Of a DNA stretch of 64,000 bases, positions 38,087 to 47,851 are shown piece by piece. The notes beneath the pieces were generated by a model. It saw only the letters and a list, made by a program, of their open reading frames with translations, was not told the DNA's origin and did no database searches. Origin of the DNA: Ophiocordyceps camponoti-saundersi (nom. inval.) (Eukaryota > Ascomycota > Sordariomycetes > Hypocreales > Ophiocordycipitaceae); the NCBI GenBank assembly GCA_003339415.1, contig PDHQ01000027.1:124001-188000 (forward strand), given 5' to 3'. Position 1 is the stretch's first letter. Each line of letters starts with the position of its first letter. The position numbers and the translations under genes are program-made.

Positions 38087-40099
38087 AGCTCATGTTTTAC
38101 GTCCTTGTCGCTTGAGGATGGGAAGGTGATTGGCAGGGAAGACCGGATCGTACAATATGAACGCTGATAACGATAAGCCCTTCTGGGTACCTAAGCACAA
38201 ATGCGAGTGGAGCACGTGTGTACGGACTACACCCCTAGGTGCCTAGGAGAACCACCTGTATGTAGAAGTCCAAGGTCTTTTTGATCTGCATGGGTTGGCA
38301 TTTTCACGAGGCGATAAAGCAAATCGGCCAGCCGCTTTGCCTAGTGCCGATTTCTGGATATATCCATGGCAAATATCTGCCGGGTCCGACCGAGGCCTGA
38401 TAGGATTCGATCTGTTCCTCTATACTAAGTACCTATCTATGTAGGTATGTATGTGGTGTCTGTGCGTGTTGTGTTACTGTGCGTTTAACACTGTACGTAC
38501 AGTACGTTAGTAAGTGGGTGGGTAGGTACCTATGTAGACTAGCAGGTACCTACCTAGGTACCTACCTGCAAGATAGCCTGAAAGTTCCTCATCTAGTTAG
38601 GGCGTGTGATTCGACGATTCACCCCACCCTACCCCACCCCGTCCCCTCCTCCCCGCGGACCCCGCCCTACCGTCATCCCAATTCCTACAACCACCTAAAA
38701 AACCCTCACAGCCATCTACAGTCTCTGAGTCTACTACCTCAGTCAGACCTGTATCTTTTCTCCACCTACGCGGCGCATCCTCTTCACTCTTTTTCCCGCG
38801 AACACTCAGCGCCTCCATCTTGTGTCTCTCGCCAAAGTAGGTAAGATAGACAAGCTCGCCATGGTCGCAGAAGGTACGCACACACACACTTTCTTCTCTC
38901 CCTCTCTGCCCTGCCCTTTTCTATTCGACCTGCTTGTCCATGCATGCAACTCGTCAGCACACATTTCCTTGTTCTTCCCGCCTTTCACATGCCCGCTCTG
39001 CTTGCATGCGCGTGTTGTATGTATGTATTCGTATGTATGTGTATGCGTACGAATATGTATGTACGAGTGAGTCTTTCTTTGGTCTATTTGCCTGTATCAC
39101 CCCGTTTTGCCGCGCCCGCACCCCCCCCCCCCCCTTCCCCCCTCCCTCTTCCCCTCCTCTTCCCGTCTCTGATGACAGTTTTGCCTCGTTTTCCTATGTC
39201 TCTTCCCCCCCCCCCCCCCCCCGTGCATCGTCAGAAAGCCCCTTTATCTGCATGTCTCCCACCCACATCACCCCAACGCCCTCCTCTTCGCTGGCACCCC
39301 ACCACTACTACATACATTGGTAGGTAGGCGGGTAGTCAGTAATACCCTCGTGGGCGAACGTCTGCCTGCCAGCGCCAGCCTACCATCGCATTCTTCCCTC
39401 TCACACTTGTTCCAACTTATCTTCCCCTACCGTTGTCTGCCTACGCCTATTTTCCTACTTCTATCTCACCTCTCCTTCTACCTGCCGCCTGTCTGTACCT
39501 ACTTACCTGCCTGTGCCCTTATTTCAGCCTTCGTCCTCCCCGCCTCTCACAATCTTTTCATCCTACCTTTTCCCTCACTTCAACGGTTTTCACGCTTATT
39601 GTCTCGCGTCTCGTCACGAAAACGTCGTCGCGCTCTGGTATCTGACGCTTGTTTTTACCTACTACCTAGCTGATCTTCGGGATACGTACCGGCCTGTAAG
39701 TTGCTTGCTCCATCTTGCTCGATCGTCCATGGGCCGTGTGGCCGGTTGTTTCAATGCAGTAAAGCTGTTTTCGCTACCCTTCCGGAGCAATTTGCTATGG
39801 TCGCTGTTGTGAGGCAGGGAAAGGCGAAAGGCTATACATAAATGCCCTTTCTCCTCCCCCACGAACGGCCCTTGGCAATGCTTCGGCTCGCTGCAGCTCT
39901 GAAAGTGGAGCCTGTCGTCGCCTGCTCCGCAGCTTGGGAGGAGGAGGGGGGGGGGGGGGGGGGGGGGGGGGGCCGCCGGGGGCACCCCCCCGCGCGCCCT
40001 CCGCCCGCAAAACACCTACAACCGAACCGCGAACCGNNNNNNNNNNTGGATTGCGTCCGGTGGTTGCGGTGGTGGGGAGGGGGGGGGGGGGGCGCGGCG

Positions 40100-40148
<49 letters not shown>

Positions 40149-40288
40149 GTGGCTCACGGTGCGCATCTGACTGCTAGCCTTTCGCGCGCCAAAAACTTGC
40201 CAGGAACACGAGTCTCCCAAATTGTTGCGAGCGGCACCGCCACGCAACAACGACTCATCCCGCGTGTCTGAAAAAACATCGCACAATC
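38087..40288. other. Long gene-free region and leader upstream of the RRM gene, with assembly gap
   Basis: No gene is supported in 2.2 kb. It holds AGGT/ACCT clusters (38520-38575), TATG/TACG runs (39020-39065), C homopolymers (39121-39134, 39206-39222), a long pyrimidine-rich stretch (38600-39660) and a G-rich zone with an N gap (39946-40147). The 3' part is probably the 5' leader of the RRM gene. Confidence 0.5.
40037..40046. other. Assembly gap (10 N) upstream of the RRM gene
   Basis: Ten N lie between G homopolymers (39946-39972 and 40078-40147). As with the MAPK gap, the flanking run lengths are unreliable. Confidence 0.9.
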
Positions 40289-42212
40289 ATGAGCGCACAC
40301 GTGCAGGATCCCGCAGCTGACATGCCCTTGCAGCGCGAGAGGTCTCGATCGCCCCGTCGACGCTCCAGGAGCCCCGGACGCCAGCCTCGTCGCCGCTCGT
40401 ACTCCCCCCGCAGCCGGTCGAACAGCCGAGACGACTACCGCCGCGGCCGTGATCGCTCGCCCATGACTGGAACGGGTGCTCCCGGCGGAGGACCTGGAGC
40501 AAATTTTGGATCCCAGCCCTCGCATCGGTCTTACGAGGAGCGTGCCGTCGCTAGGGAGCAAATGATGAATAATATTCGCGAGACTTCGCAGCAAGACCGT
40601 CGCGTCTATGTTGGCAACCTTTCCTACGATGTCAAATGGCACCACCTGAAGGACTTTATGAGACAGGGTAAGAGGATCCTTCCCCGCTCATCAGATGGGC
40701 CATGGCTGAAAATGGTGCGCACAGCGGGAGAGGTGCTGTTTGCCGATGTTTTACTGCTCCCCAACGGAATGTCCAAGGTGCGCCTATTATATCTGACTCT
40801 AATCCCCTGTCGATCGTACCCTTGAGTCTGCTTTGGCTAATTTCCACGCTTGCTGCTCTCCTCGCACGCCAAAGGGATGCGGGTAAGTCTGCCATGCTCT
40901 ATGAAGTCTGTGCTCGCAGCTAATCTCTTATGGAAGCATCGTCGAATATGCCACCCGTGAACAAGCCCAACAAGCTGTCGCTCAGCTCAGCAATCAAAAC
41001 CTCATGGGTCGCTTGGTTTACGTCCGCGAGGCAAGTGCAGGAAAGCCACTTCAGCTCAAAGCCAGCTGACGCATCGCAGGATCGCGAGGCTGAACCTCGG
41101 TTCATCGGCGCCAACTCTGGCAATCGAGGCGGCTTCGGAGGCGGCATGTCTCCTGGCTTCAATCCCGGTTACGGTGGTCCTCCGGGCGGTGGCGGCGGCG
41201 GCCGCCAGATCTACGTCAACAACGTGGGTCACTTTTTCTGTCCCCCTCGCCCCGAAATTGAGAACCAAGAATCACTGGTACTAATGAATCATGACTCGCA
41301 GCTCCCGTTTAATGCGGGCTGGCAAGACTTGAAGGACCTCTTTCGACAAGCTAGTGAGTGCTGAGACCCGATCCTTGGCAGCCACTATGTATGACTGACT
41401 GAGCTCTTCCCAGCACGCATCGGAGGAGTCATCCGTGCCGACGTTCATGTCGGCCCCGACGGCCGACCCAAGGGCTCTGGCATCGTTGTCTTCGAAAGCC
41501 CCGATGACGCCCGAAACGCTATTCAGCAATTTAATGGCTACGACTGGCAGGGACGCCTGCTCGAGGTGCGAGAAGACCGTTACGCCGGTGCAGGCATGGG
41601 ATTCCCCCCTCGTGGCGGATACGGCGGCGGCATGCGTGGAGGCTACGGCGCCGCCGGCGGTGGTGGCGGCGGTGGCGGCGGCGGCGGCTTCGGCCGTGGC
41701 GGTTTTGGCGGCGGCCGGGGTGGCTTTTCTTACGGCGGTCGTGGTGGCTTCGCTGGAGGCCCGGGAGGCGGATTTGACTCTGCACCCGCGACTACCGTCC
41801 CGCCGAACCCATTCACTGACAACGCGACTGCCGGTACTGAGAGGAGCCAGATCATCTACGTCCGCAATGTAAGTGTTGCGAAGCTCTAAGCGTGTCGTGA
41901 GGCCACGAGACTGATGCGGGCTTCCAGCTTCCGTGGTCTACAAGTAATGATGACTTGGTTGAGCTCTTCACCACCATTGGCAAAGTTGAGCAGGCCGAAA
42001 TCCAGTACGAGCCGAGCGGCCGATCTCGTGGCTCCGGCGTGGTTCGATTCGACACTCCTGAGACGGCGGAAACAGCCATAGCCAAGTTCCAGGGATATCA
42101 ATACGGAGGTCGCCCATTGAATCTTAGCTTTGTTAAATACATCAACCAAGCTGCCGTCGACAATATGGAAACGGATGCGCATGGTGGTCTAACTCAGGAC
42201 CAACTCATGTGA
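40289..42212 (+). CDS. GBP2: Three-RRM SR-like RNA-binding protein (Gbp2/Hrb1-like)
   Basis: In yeast, Gbp2 and Hrb1 bind spliced mRNA with TREX and monitor splicing quality before export. Eight exons are supported: 40289-40667, 40725-40777, 40875-40882, 40937-41030, 41080-41223, 41302-41353, 41414-41868 and 41928-42212, giving 489 residues with continuous frame. The N-terminus is an RS/SPRR-rich segment. RRM1 (about 105-180) starts RRVYVGNLSYDVKW; RRM2 (about 224-300) RQIYVNNLPFNAGWQDLK; RRM3 (about 400-475) QIIYVRNLPWSTSNDDL. A Gly/Arg-rich RGG-like linker separates RRM2 and RRM3. Two unusual points: exon 3 is only 8 nt and completes RRM1's SKGCGIVEY (RNP1), and intron 4 begins with GC. Both are required to rebuild the RRM. 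Confidence 0.93.
40875..40882 (+). other. 8-nt microexon of the RRM gene
   Basis: The bases GGATGCGG lie between an AAAG acceptor and a GTAAGT donor. Including them joins NGMSK to GCGIVEYATRE, the expected RNP1 of RRM1; skipping them shifts the frame. Confidence 0.85.
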
Positions 42213-43038
42213 GGAGCCGCGCTTCGTCGCCCCCTATCGAGCTACCGGCCGGAGACTCGAGCTCATCGATCATCCTCCACTGAGGTCCTGCATCTCACGA
42301 GCGCAACAATCTCACAGATGACGACTCTGCGCTCACCGTATCTCATATGTCACATTACTTTTCTTTTTCACCGCATATCCATTAAGATCTTCCTTGACGT
42401 CAGCAACATCAGGCAAGGGGAGAGGTTTGCCTGCCCAGGAGCGCCTCGCACTTTAACTTCATTTCACACGCGGCAATCACCGCAGCGCAGGTAAGTCGGT
42501 GGAACTTTGGGGGATAATGGTGTTTCGCGTTCGCCGTCCGGAAAGAAGAAAAATAAGATCAAAGCTCTATCTTGCCGTCGTCGATATATCGATTGGCCAC
42601 GACGCAAAAAAAACTTTATAACCCCATTTGGAGGATAGCAAAGGTTCACTGCGCTTTGGGGCCAGGTTAGGAGACGACAGATGACTTGGTTCTACCTAGA
42701 TTGTATGAGGAGAGATAAAGCGTACGATGATGGTATTTGGTCGCCGGGTGGCACAAGGACACACGCACGGATGATGAGCGTAGGATGGCGCACATGGGGC
42801 ACAGTTGAACAGGGTGGGCGATGAGGATTCATGGCACAGGACGCCTAATCTAGGCCTCTCGACGATTTGTTATGATGATGGCACCGACGGATTTGCACGA
42901 CCAAGGCGAGACGATCCTCTCGCCCCCAGCGCAGTCTCGGACTGTCCACGGCTAGAGCGTGGGGAGGAAGACGGGAAGAGGACGAGACAGTGAGAAGGCT
43001 GTTGACGGCTTTCCGCCTCGAGGCGGCTCAACGACCGC
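42213..43038. other. 3' region of the RRM gene
   Basis: About 800 bases without a supportable gene; presumed 3' UTR and intergenic DNA. Confidence 0.4.
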
Positions 43039-43147
43039 TTACTTCGCGTGTTCATCATTGGCGAAGAGGTCTGTCATGGGGCGAGCGTTGATGCTGGTCT
43101 CGCCGTTGAAGATGGAAAAGTCGTCGAAGCCACACTCGCCTCCGGAG
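43039..43147 (-). CDS. Possible terminal exon of an unrecognised gene
   Basis: On the minus strand a good CTGAC-plus-CTCACAG acceptor is followed by 36 codons with third-position C/G bias like the neighbouring genes. They read SGGECGFDDFSIFNGE...MTDLFANDEHAK and then TAA. A GTAAGT donor occurs upstream at 43372, after an open stretch reading FPSAMFLGNLQKYETTL. I do not recognise the protein and cannot connect the exons with confidence. It could be a small gene between the RRM gene and SRP14, or chance. Confidence 0.3.
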
Positions 43148-43753
43148 CTGTGAGCGAGGTCAGGACGGGGTGAGTTGCCGTAGGTTGCCGTTTATTGTGC
43201 GCAACTGCATCGCGTGAATCCTCGACGCCCACCATTGCACCGACCCTCTGATGGCCAAGGAATGGCAGCAAAGCCCTCTCTGACCTAACGAAGCAGTAGT
43301 AAAGTCGCCATACCATCTGACAATGACGTACCCCTGTGTACCAGCAGAAGAGCGGACGCCTGGATAACTTACCAAAGTAGTCTCGTACTTTTGTAGGTTG
43401 CCGAGGAACATTGCCGAAGGAAATTCTAGGGATTGTGTGATAACTTCATGAAAGACACATAATTGGGGGCATTGAAGAGTTTGGGTGTCGTTGACCGTGA
43501 TCCAGGCTCCAGCCTCTTTAGAGACGGCCACTATCAGTCTTCCGTTCGTCCCATAACAACAGGGCTAAGATAATAATAACCTTGGAACGAGTGCACATCC
43601 TACATACATACACTTTTATGCGGCTCCAAGAGACAGTAATCTCTTCCTCAGTTTGGCACTCCCCGTGGCACGGTCTACATGCTAAGATCCGCCTCACCGA
43701 TTTCTTATTCCGCTCTCTGAGCTCAAAGAAATACCCCTTATCCTCCTTCAGCC

Positions 43754-44274
43754 TCACGAAGCAGCCTTTTTCTTTCGAGCTTTTGCCTTCCTCTTGCTGC
43801 GATCTCTGGGCTTGAGTGACGTCATGCCTGCTTTGCAGACCTCGGCATAGCGCAGATAAAAGCTCTCGAGAGCTTGGGGTTGCACTATGGTAGATAGCTT
43901 GACCTTTTTGGATGTATTGTTCTTTGCCTTTCCGTTTGTTGCGCGGACGATGACGGGCAATGGTTTCACATCCTCGGACGCATCTTCCGTCGCGCTTGCG
44001 GAAGCGCCATCTTCAGAGCCGTAAGTGACTGCAAGGATAGAAAAGGTCAGCCGTCTCCATCTTCTTCCCTGGATAAGCCATCTCAGGAATGGAGCGGGAC
44101 AGCGCACGCCTCTTTTGGGTGAGGTAAATGGCACCGTGGTCGCTACCCTTGCGGTAGTTGAAGAGCTCGCCTAGTCGGACGAAGAACTGTGCTTGCGTTT
44201 GAGTTTTCCACGTCTTTCTTCATGCACGCCCCGAATCTTTCTGGGCTCACCTCATCGTGACTTAGGTGTTGCAT
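43754..44274 (-). CDS. SRP14: Signal recognition particle 14-kDa subunit
   Basis: Srp14 binds the Alu domain of SRP RNA and slows elongation during co-translational targeting. Three exons, 44274-44251, 44186-44108 and 44028-43754 (minus), give 125 residues, the usual size. They read MQHLSHDE, then FFVRLGELFNYRKGSDHGAI and YLTQKR, then LTYGSEDG. The third exon has PLPVIVRATNGK, the conserved ESFYLRYAEVCKAGM and KPRDRSKRKAKARKKK, the basic RNA-binding tail. The first exon codes only eight residues. Frame is kept across both introns (64 and 79 nt). It diverges from SGD1 over about 307 bases. Confidence 0.92.
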
Positions 44275-44581
44275 TTCCCCCATCGTTGTCGCACTGGTAG
44301 GCGATGGTTGAATGTGATTGTGCGCAAGAAGCTTTTCTGATGTCGGCTCGTCGTCATTTGATCATGCATAATAAGCGACGCTGATGGAAGGGACACTGTG
44401 CGTCATAGAGACACCCCCAGCCGTGTTTAGTCAGCGATTGAAGGTGTGCGCATTCTACGGAGTACGGAGTACAGACCTACATAGAAGTTGACCCGACCGA
44501 TAGAAAATTCAGGGTCTTACATCGTCACATCAGCAGCTACTCGATTCCCAGGTCCGTCTTCGGTCGACATCGCCCGAAAGT
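44275..44581. promoter_or_regulatory. Divergent promoter SRP14/SGD1
   Basis: These 307 bases separate two divergent start codons. A tandem CGGAGTA word (44457-44472, TACGGAGTACGGAGTAC) is the only repeat I see. Regulatory role is inferred from position. Confidence 0.45.
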
Positions 44582-47074
44582 ATGCCTTCAGCCCCCGCGT
44601 TCGAGCTGCAAAGCAAAATATTCAAGCGCATGGGTCTAGACGCCCCGGCGCTGGCTCAGGGTCGCAATTCGAGACACATCAATGTTTCCCGCAAAATCGA
44701 GCGAAAGGCTCAGAGGGTGCAAAAAAAAGCCTTTCGATCTTCAAAGCAGCGGCGATTACATGGCGCGCAGCGTGTCGAGCAAGCCGAGCCGATTGTAGCA
44801 GATGACGGTAGCGATGAATCTCCGAACGACCATCAGAGCGACTCTTTCCGCCTTTCCGAGAAGGCGGAGACGACGACGAAGAAGAATAAAATTGGTCTTT
44901 CTCGAGACGCTCGGGAGCATTCGAGTGATGAGTATGACGAAAGTGACGACGAGCTGCCCTTTGGCGGCTTTAGCACCGCCGAGGACGAACCGGAGAAGAA
45001 GAGAATATCTCGAGCGATGCAGGAGAAATTGGCTCAGGACGATGCAGAAATCGAAGATCTGGAAAGGAAACTCGGAATCAAGAGAGATCGCAAATCGCTG
45101 CCCAAGGCTTTCAAGGACGATGGACTCGATGAGCTCCTCTGCGAGACGCTGGAGCATGCTTCGGATAGTGACGACAATTCTAAGAAACGCGAACGCGATT
45201 TTGACAATTGGCGATCTTCGAAAAGGGGGAAAACTTCTGCCACCACAGCCGTGAATGATGGCGAGTTTCTCAGTGCCTCCGAGCATCACGGTTTCGGAAG
45301 CGACGACGACGATGAGGGGGAGGGGGAGGAGGCTGCAGATGCTTGCGTCCGGCCTCAGCTACGGGAGAACCCTTACGTCGCACCCTTCACTGGCGTGGCG
45401 GTTGCTAAATACGTTGCGCCGTCTCGGAGATCGACGTCGACGTCCAAGGACGAAACGAGAGACCGTCTACGGAAGCTCATCCAGGGCCAAATAAACCGCC
45501 TTACCGACAGTAATATTCTATCTATTGTCCAGGCCATCGAGGAAATCTATCAGCGCAACGCTCGTGGTGATGTGACCGAGTTACTGACGGATGCAATCAT
45601 GGCGCAGGTCTGCAGAGCTGAGAGCTTACCGGATCAATTCTTCGTTCTCACTGGTGGCTTCTCCGCTGCCATCTTTAAAGTTGTTGGATCCAGTTTTGGG
45701 TCCCATCTCGTTCGTCGAGTGGTTAACGACTTTAGGCTGCAGTATGATGAAATGAACAAGCAGCCCAGCCAACGGAAAGAAGTCTATAACCTCATTACCT
45801 TTCTTACACAGCTTTACGTCTTTCACCTTGTTGGCTGTAAGATCATCTTCGACTACATGGAAAAGCTACTGTCAAAGCTATCAGACCTTAACATTGAGCT
45901 TCTGCTGCGAGTGTGTCGTATGGCGGGCAGGTTGCTGCGGAGAGACGACCCGCAGGCCTTGAAGCACGTATCTGAGGTGGTGAATCTGTCTGTTTCGAAG
46001 CTTGGTACCGTTAATTTATCAGTCCGAACCAGGTTCATGATTGAAACTATCAATGATCTCAAAAGCAGCAAGCCAAAGGCCAAGGGCATGGACTCAGCTT
46101 TGGTCTCCGAGCATGTTCTGCGGATGAAAAAGCGTCTCGGCGACCTGAAGTCTCAGCCGCGCAGGCTCGATGGCCTCGCCCCTATGGGCATGAGCCTCGC
46201 TGATGTTGAAAACGCCGACGCGCAGGGAAAGTGGTGGCTCGTGGGAGCCAGTATGCCCACTTACCCTGAGACAGCGGCGAGAGCGACTGTCCTGTCAAGG
46301 GAGCTGAAAAAGAGCGACTGGGACGCGAGCGACGAAGAAGACATGGACTACATTCTACCTGATTACCCCAAGAAGGCTCGGGCACAGGGCCTTGGCACAA
46401 CGGCCCAAGTCGCCATCTTTACGGCTCTCATGACGGCCAACGATGGACAACAAGGATACCAGCAATACATGGGTCTGAGGCTGAAGAAGGACGAGCAACT
46501 CGAGATTGCGCGCGTGCTCGTGCAGTGCGTAGGCAGCGAAGCGGATTACAACGCGTACTACGCACAGGTCGGACGGCTGGCGTGCGCGAACAACAGGGTG
46601 CGCTTCGCCTTCCAAGATCGGCTGTGGAAGATATTTCGCAGTCTCGGAGAAGGAATGTTCGGTGAAGACGCCGACGAAGAGGAGACAGCCGAGAGCGAGC
46701 GGATGAAGGACGATCGACGGATGAGCCACGTCGCCCGCTTCTACGCCTCCCTAATCGCGGACGGCGCGTTGAGTATTGTCGTGCTGAAGCCGCTTGAACT
46801 TTCCGGGCTGACGCAGAGAGGCTCGTCCTTTGTCAAGCGGTTCCTCGCCAGTCTGCTGCAGGATTGCAAGGGCAAGGAGGCCAAGGAGAGGGCGAGCGTC
46901 GAGAGGGTGTTTGGCGCGGCGCGAGAAATACCGGGGCTTACGGCGGGTCTCTTATGGTTTTTGAAGCGCAGGCTTCGTAAGTCGAGGCTAGATAGTGAAG
47001 GGAGACTAGAGAGGGTGCGGCTCAAGGCGCAGGCTGTGATGCAAGACGCGGCCGCTGACGACGCTTGCGAGTAA
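44582..47074 (+). CDS. SGD1: Nucleolar MIF4G/MA3 protein Sgd1 (NOM1 family)
   Basis: Sgd1/NOM1 is a nucleolar factor for 40S ribosome biogenesis that recruits the helicase Fal1. It is an uninterrupted frame of 830 residues, close to the family length. The N-terminus is basic (RKIERKAQRVQKKAFRSSK), followed by an acidic and charged region with LPFGGF and the IEDLERKLGIK motif. The MIF4G domain (about 290-480) starts LRKLIQGQINRLTDSNI and contains DAIMAQVCRAESLPDQFF and VYNLITFLTQLYVFHLVGC. RRLDGLAPMGMSLADV and GKWWLVGASM link to the MA3 domain (about 605-730), with LGTTAQVAIFTALMTANDG and LKKDEQLEIARVLVQCVG. The basic C-terminus is predicted helical. Confidence 0.94.
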   Translation: MPSAPAFELQSKIFKRMGLDAPALAQGRNSRHINVSRKIERKAQRVQKKAFRSSKQRRLHGAQRVEQAEPIVADDGSDESPNDHQSDSFRLSEKAETTTKKNKIGLSRDAREHSSDEYDESDDELPFGGFSTAEDEPEKKRISRAMQEKLAQDDAEIEDLERKLGIKRDRKSLPKAFKDDGLDELLCETLEHASDSDDNSKKRERDFDNWRSSKRGKTSATTAVNDGEFLSASEHHGFGSDDDDEGEGEEAADACVRPQLRENPYVAPFTGVAVAKYVAPSRRSTSTSKDETRDRLRKLIQGQINRLTDSNILSIVQAIEEIYQRNARGDVTELLTDAIMAQVCRAESLPDQFFVLTGGFSAAIFKVVGSSFGSHLVRRVVNDFRLQYDEMNKQPSQRKEVYNLITFLTQLYVFHLVGCKIIFDYMEKLLSKLSDLNIELLLRVCRMAGRLLRRDDPQALKHVSEVVNLSVSKLGTVNLSVRTRFMIETINDLKSSKPKAKGMDSALVSEHVLRMKKRLGDLKSQPRRLDGLAPMGMSLADVENADAQGKWWLVGASMPTYPETAARATVLSRELKKSDWDASDEEDMDYILPDYPKKARAQGLGTTAQVAIFTALMTANDGQQGYQQYMGLRLKKDEQLEIARVLVQCVGSEADYNAYYAQVGRLACANNRVRFAFQDRLWKIFRSLGEGMFGEDADEEETAESERMKDDRRMSHVARFYASLIADGALSIVVLKPLELSGLTQRGSSFVKRFLASLLQDCKGKEAKERASVERVFGAAREIPGLTAGLLWFLKRRLRKSRLDSEGRLERVRLKAQAVMQDAAADDACE

Positions 47075-47851
47075 ATCATGAGGACCTACCTATTACAAGG
47101 CAGTAGGTGTGTTAATAGTAGGTAGTGATGTTAGTTATAGTGAGTGTAACACTGTGATCAAGCCACTGTTCTGAGCCTTATGCTCTGTTATACCTCTAAC
47201 CTAGGCTCTGTTAGAAGGTTTTATTGTTCACAGCTTGGCGCCAGATGGTACCTAGAATGTACGGATAGACACTTCGAAGTTAGGTAGGTGATGGCAGGCA
47301 CAGGTCATATGACCTGTCTTAGTCACGCACAAGTGACACTCATACCTTAGATGCAGACAGATGGCTCAGGCCTTTCTAGTTTTCTACACAATCAACTGAG
47401 CTTTGCTACCCATACATGGGTCCCCTTTTGTTTTGCTTCTTTTGTGGCTACTTGAAGCCATACTTGAGTGTCAGGTGACGCGGCTGTTCATCTGTAGGTA
47501 GGTAGGTCGCATTACTCGATGATACGAGGCTACGCGGCCATAGCCTATTGCCTATAATCTTAGTAGTACATATGTACCTATGTAGGTGTCTATACTGAGA
47601 GCCTGAGACGATTATGTACATATATCTGTTATCATTACGTCGTATTCGTTTATAGGACAATAGCTGTACCGTGTACGTGCATATACATACCTAGTAGGTA
47701 GTAGGTATACAAAAAGGCAGGTAGGTACTTACAAACTGCTATCTGCCATCCGCCATTAATTTATTTCTTTCTTCAACAAATCTCTCGTCCGACTTCCTCC
47801 GTCTCAGTCGAACGCCCACAGCCCGACGACTTCAGGTGCTACTCTGTCAAG
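47075..47851. other. Intergenic region between SGD1 and LPD1
   Basis: No gene is supported. Short AGGT/ACCT and TACATA clusters occur at 47490-47510 and 47570-47730; the last 100 bases are likely the LPD1 leader. Confidence 0.5.
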
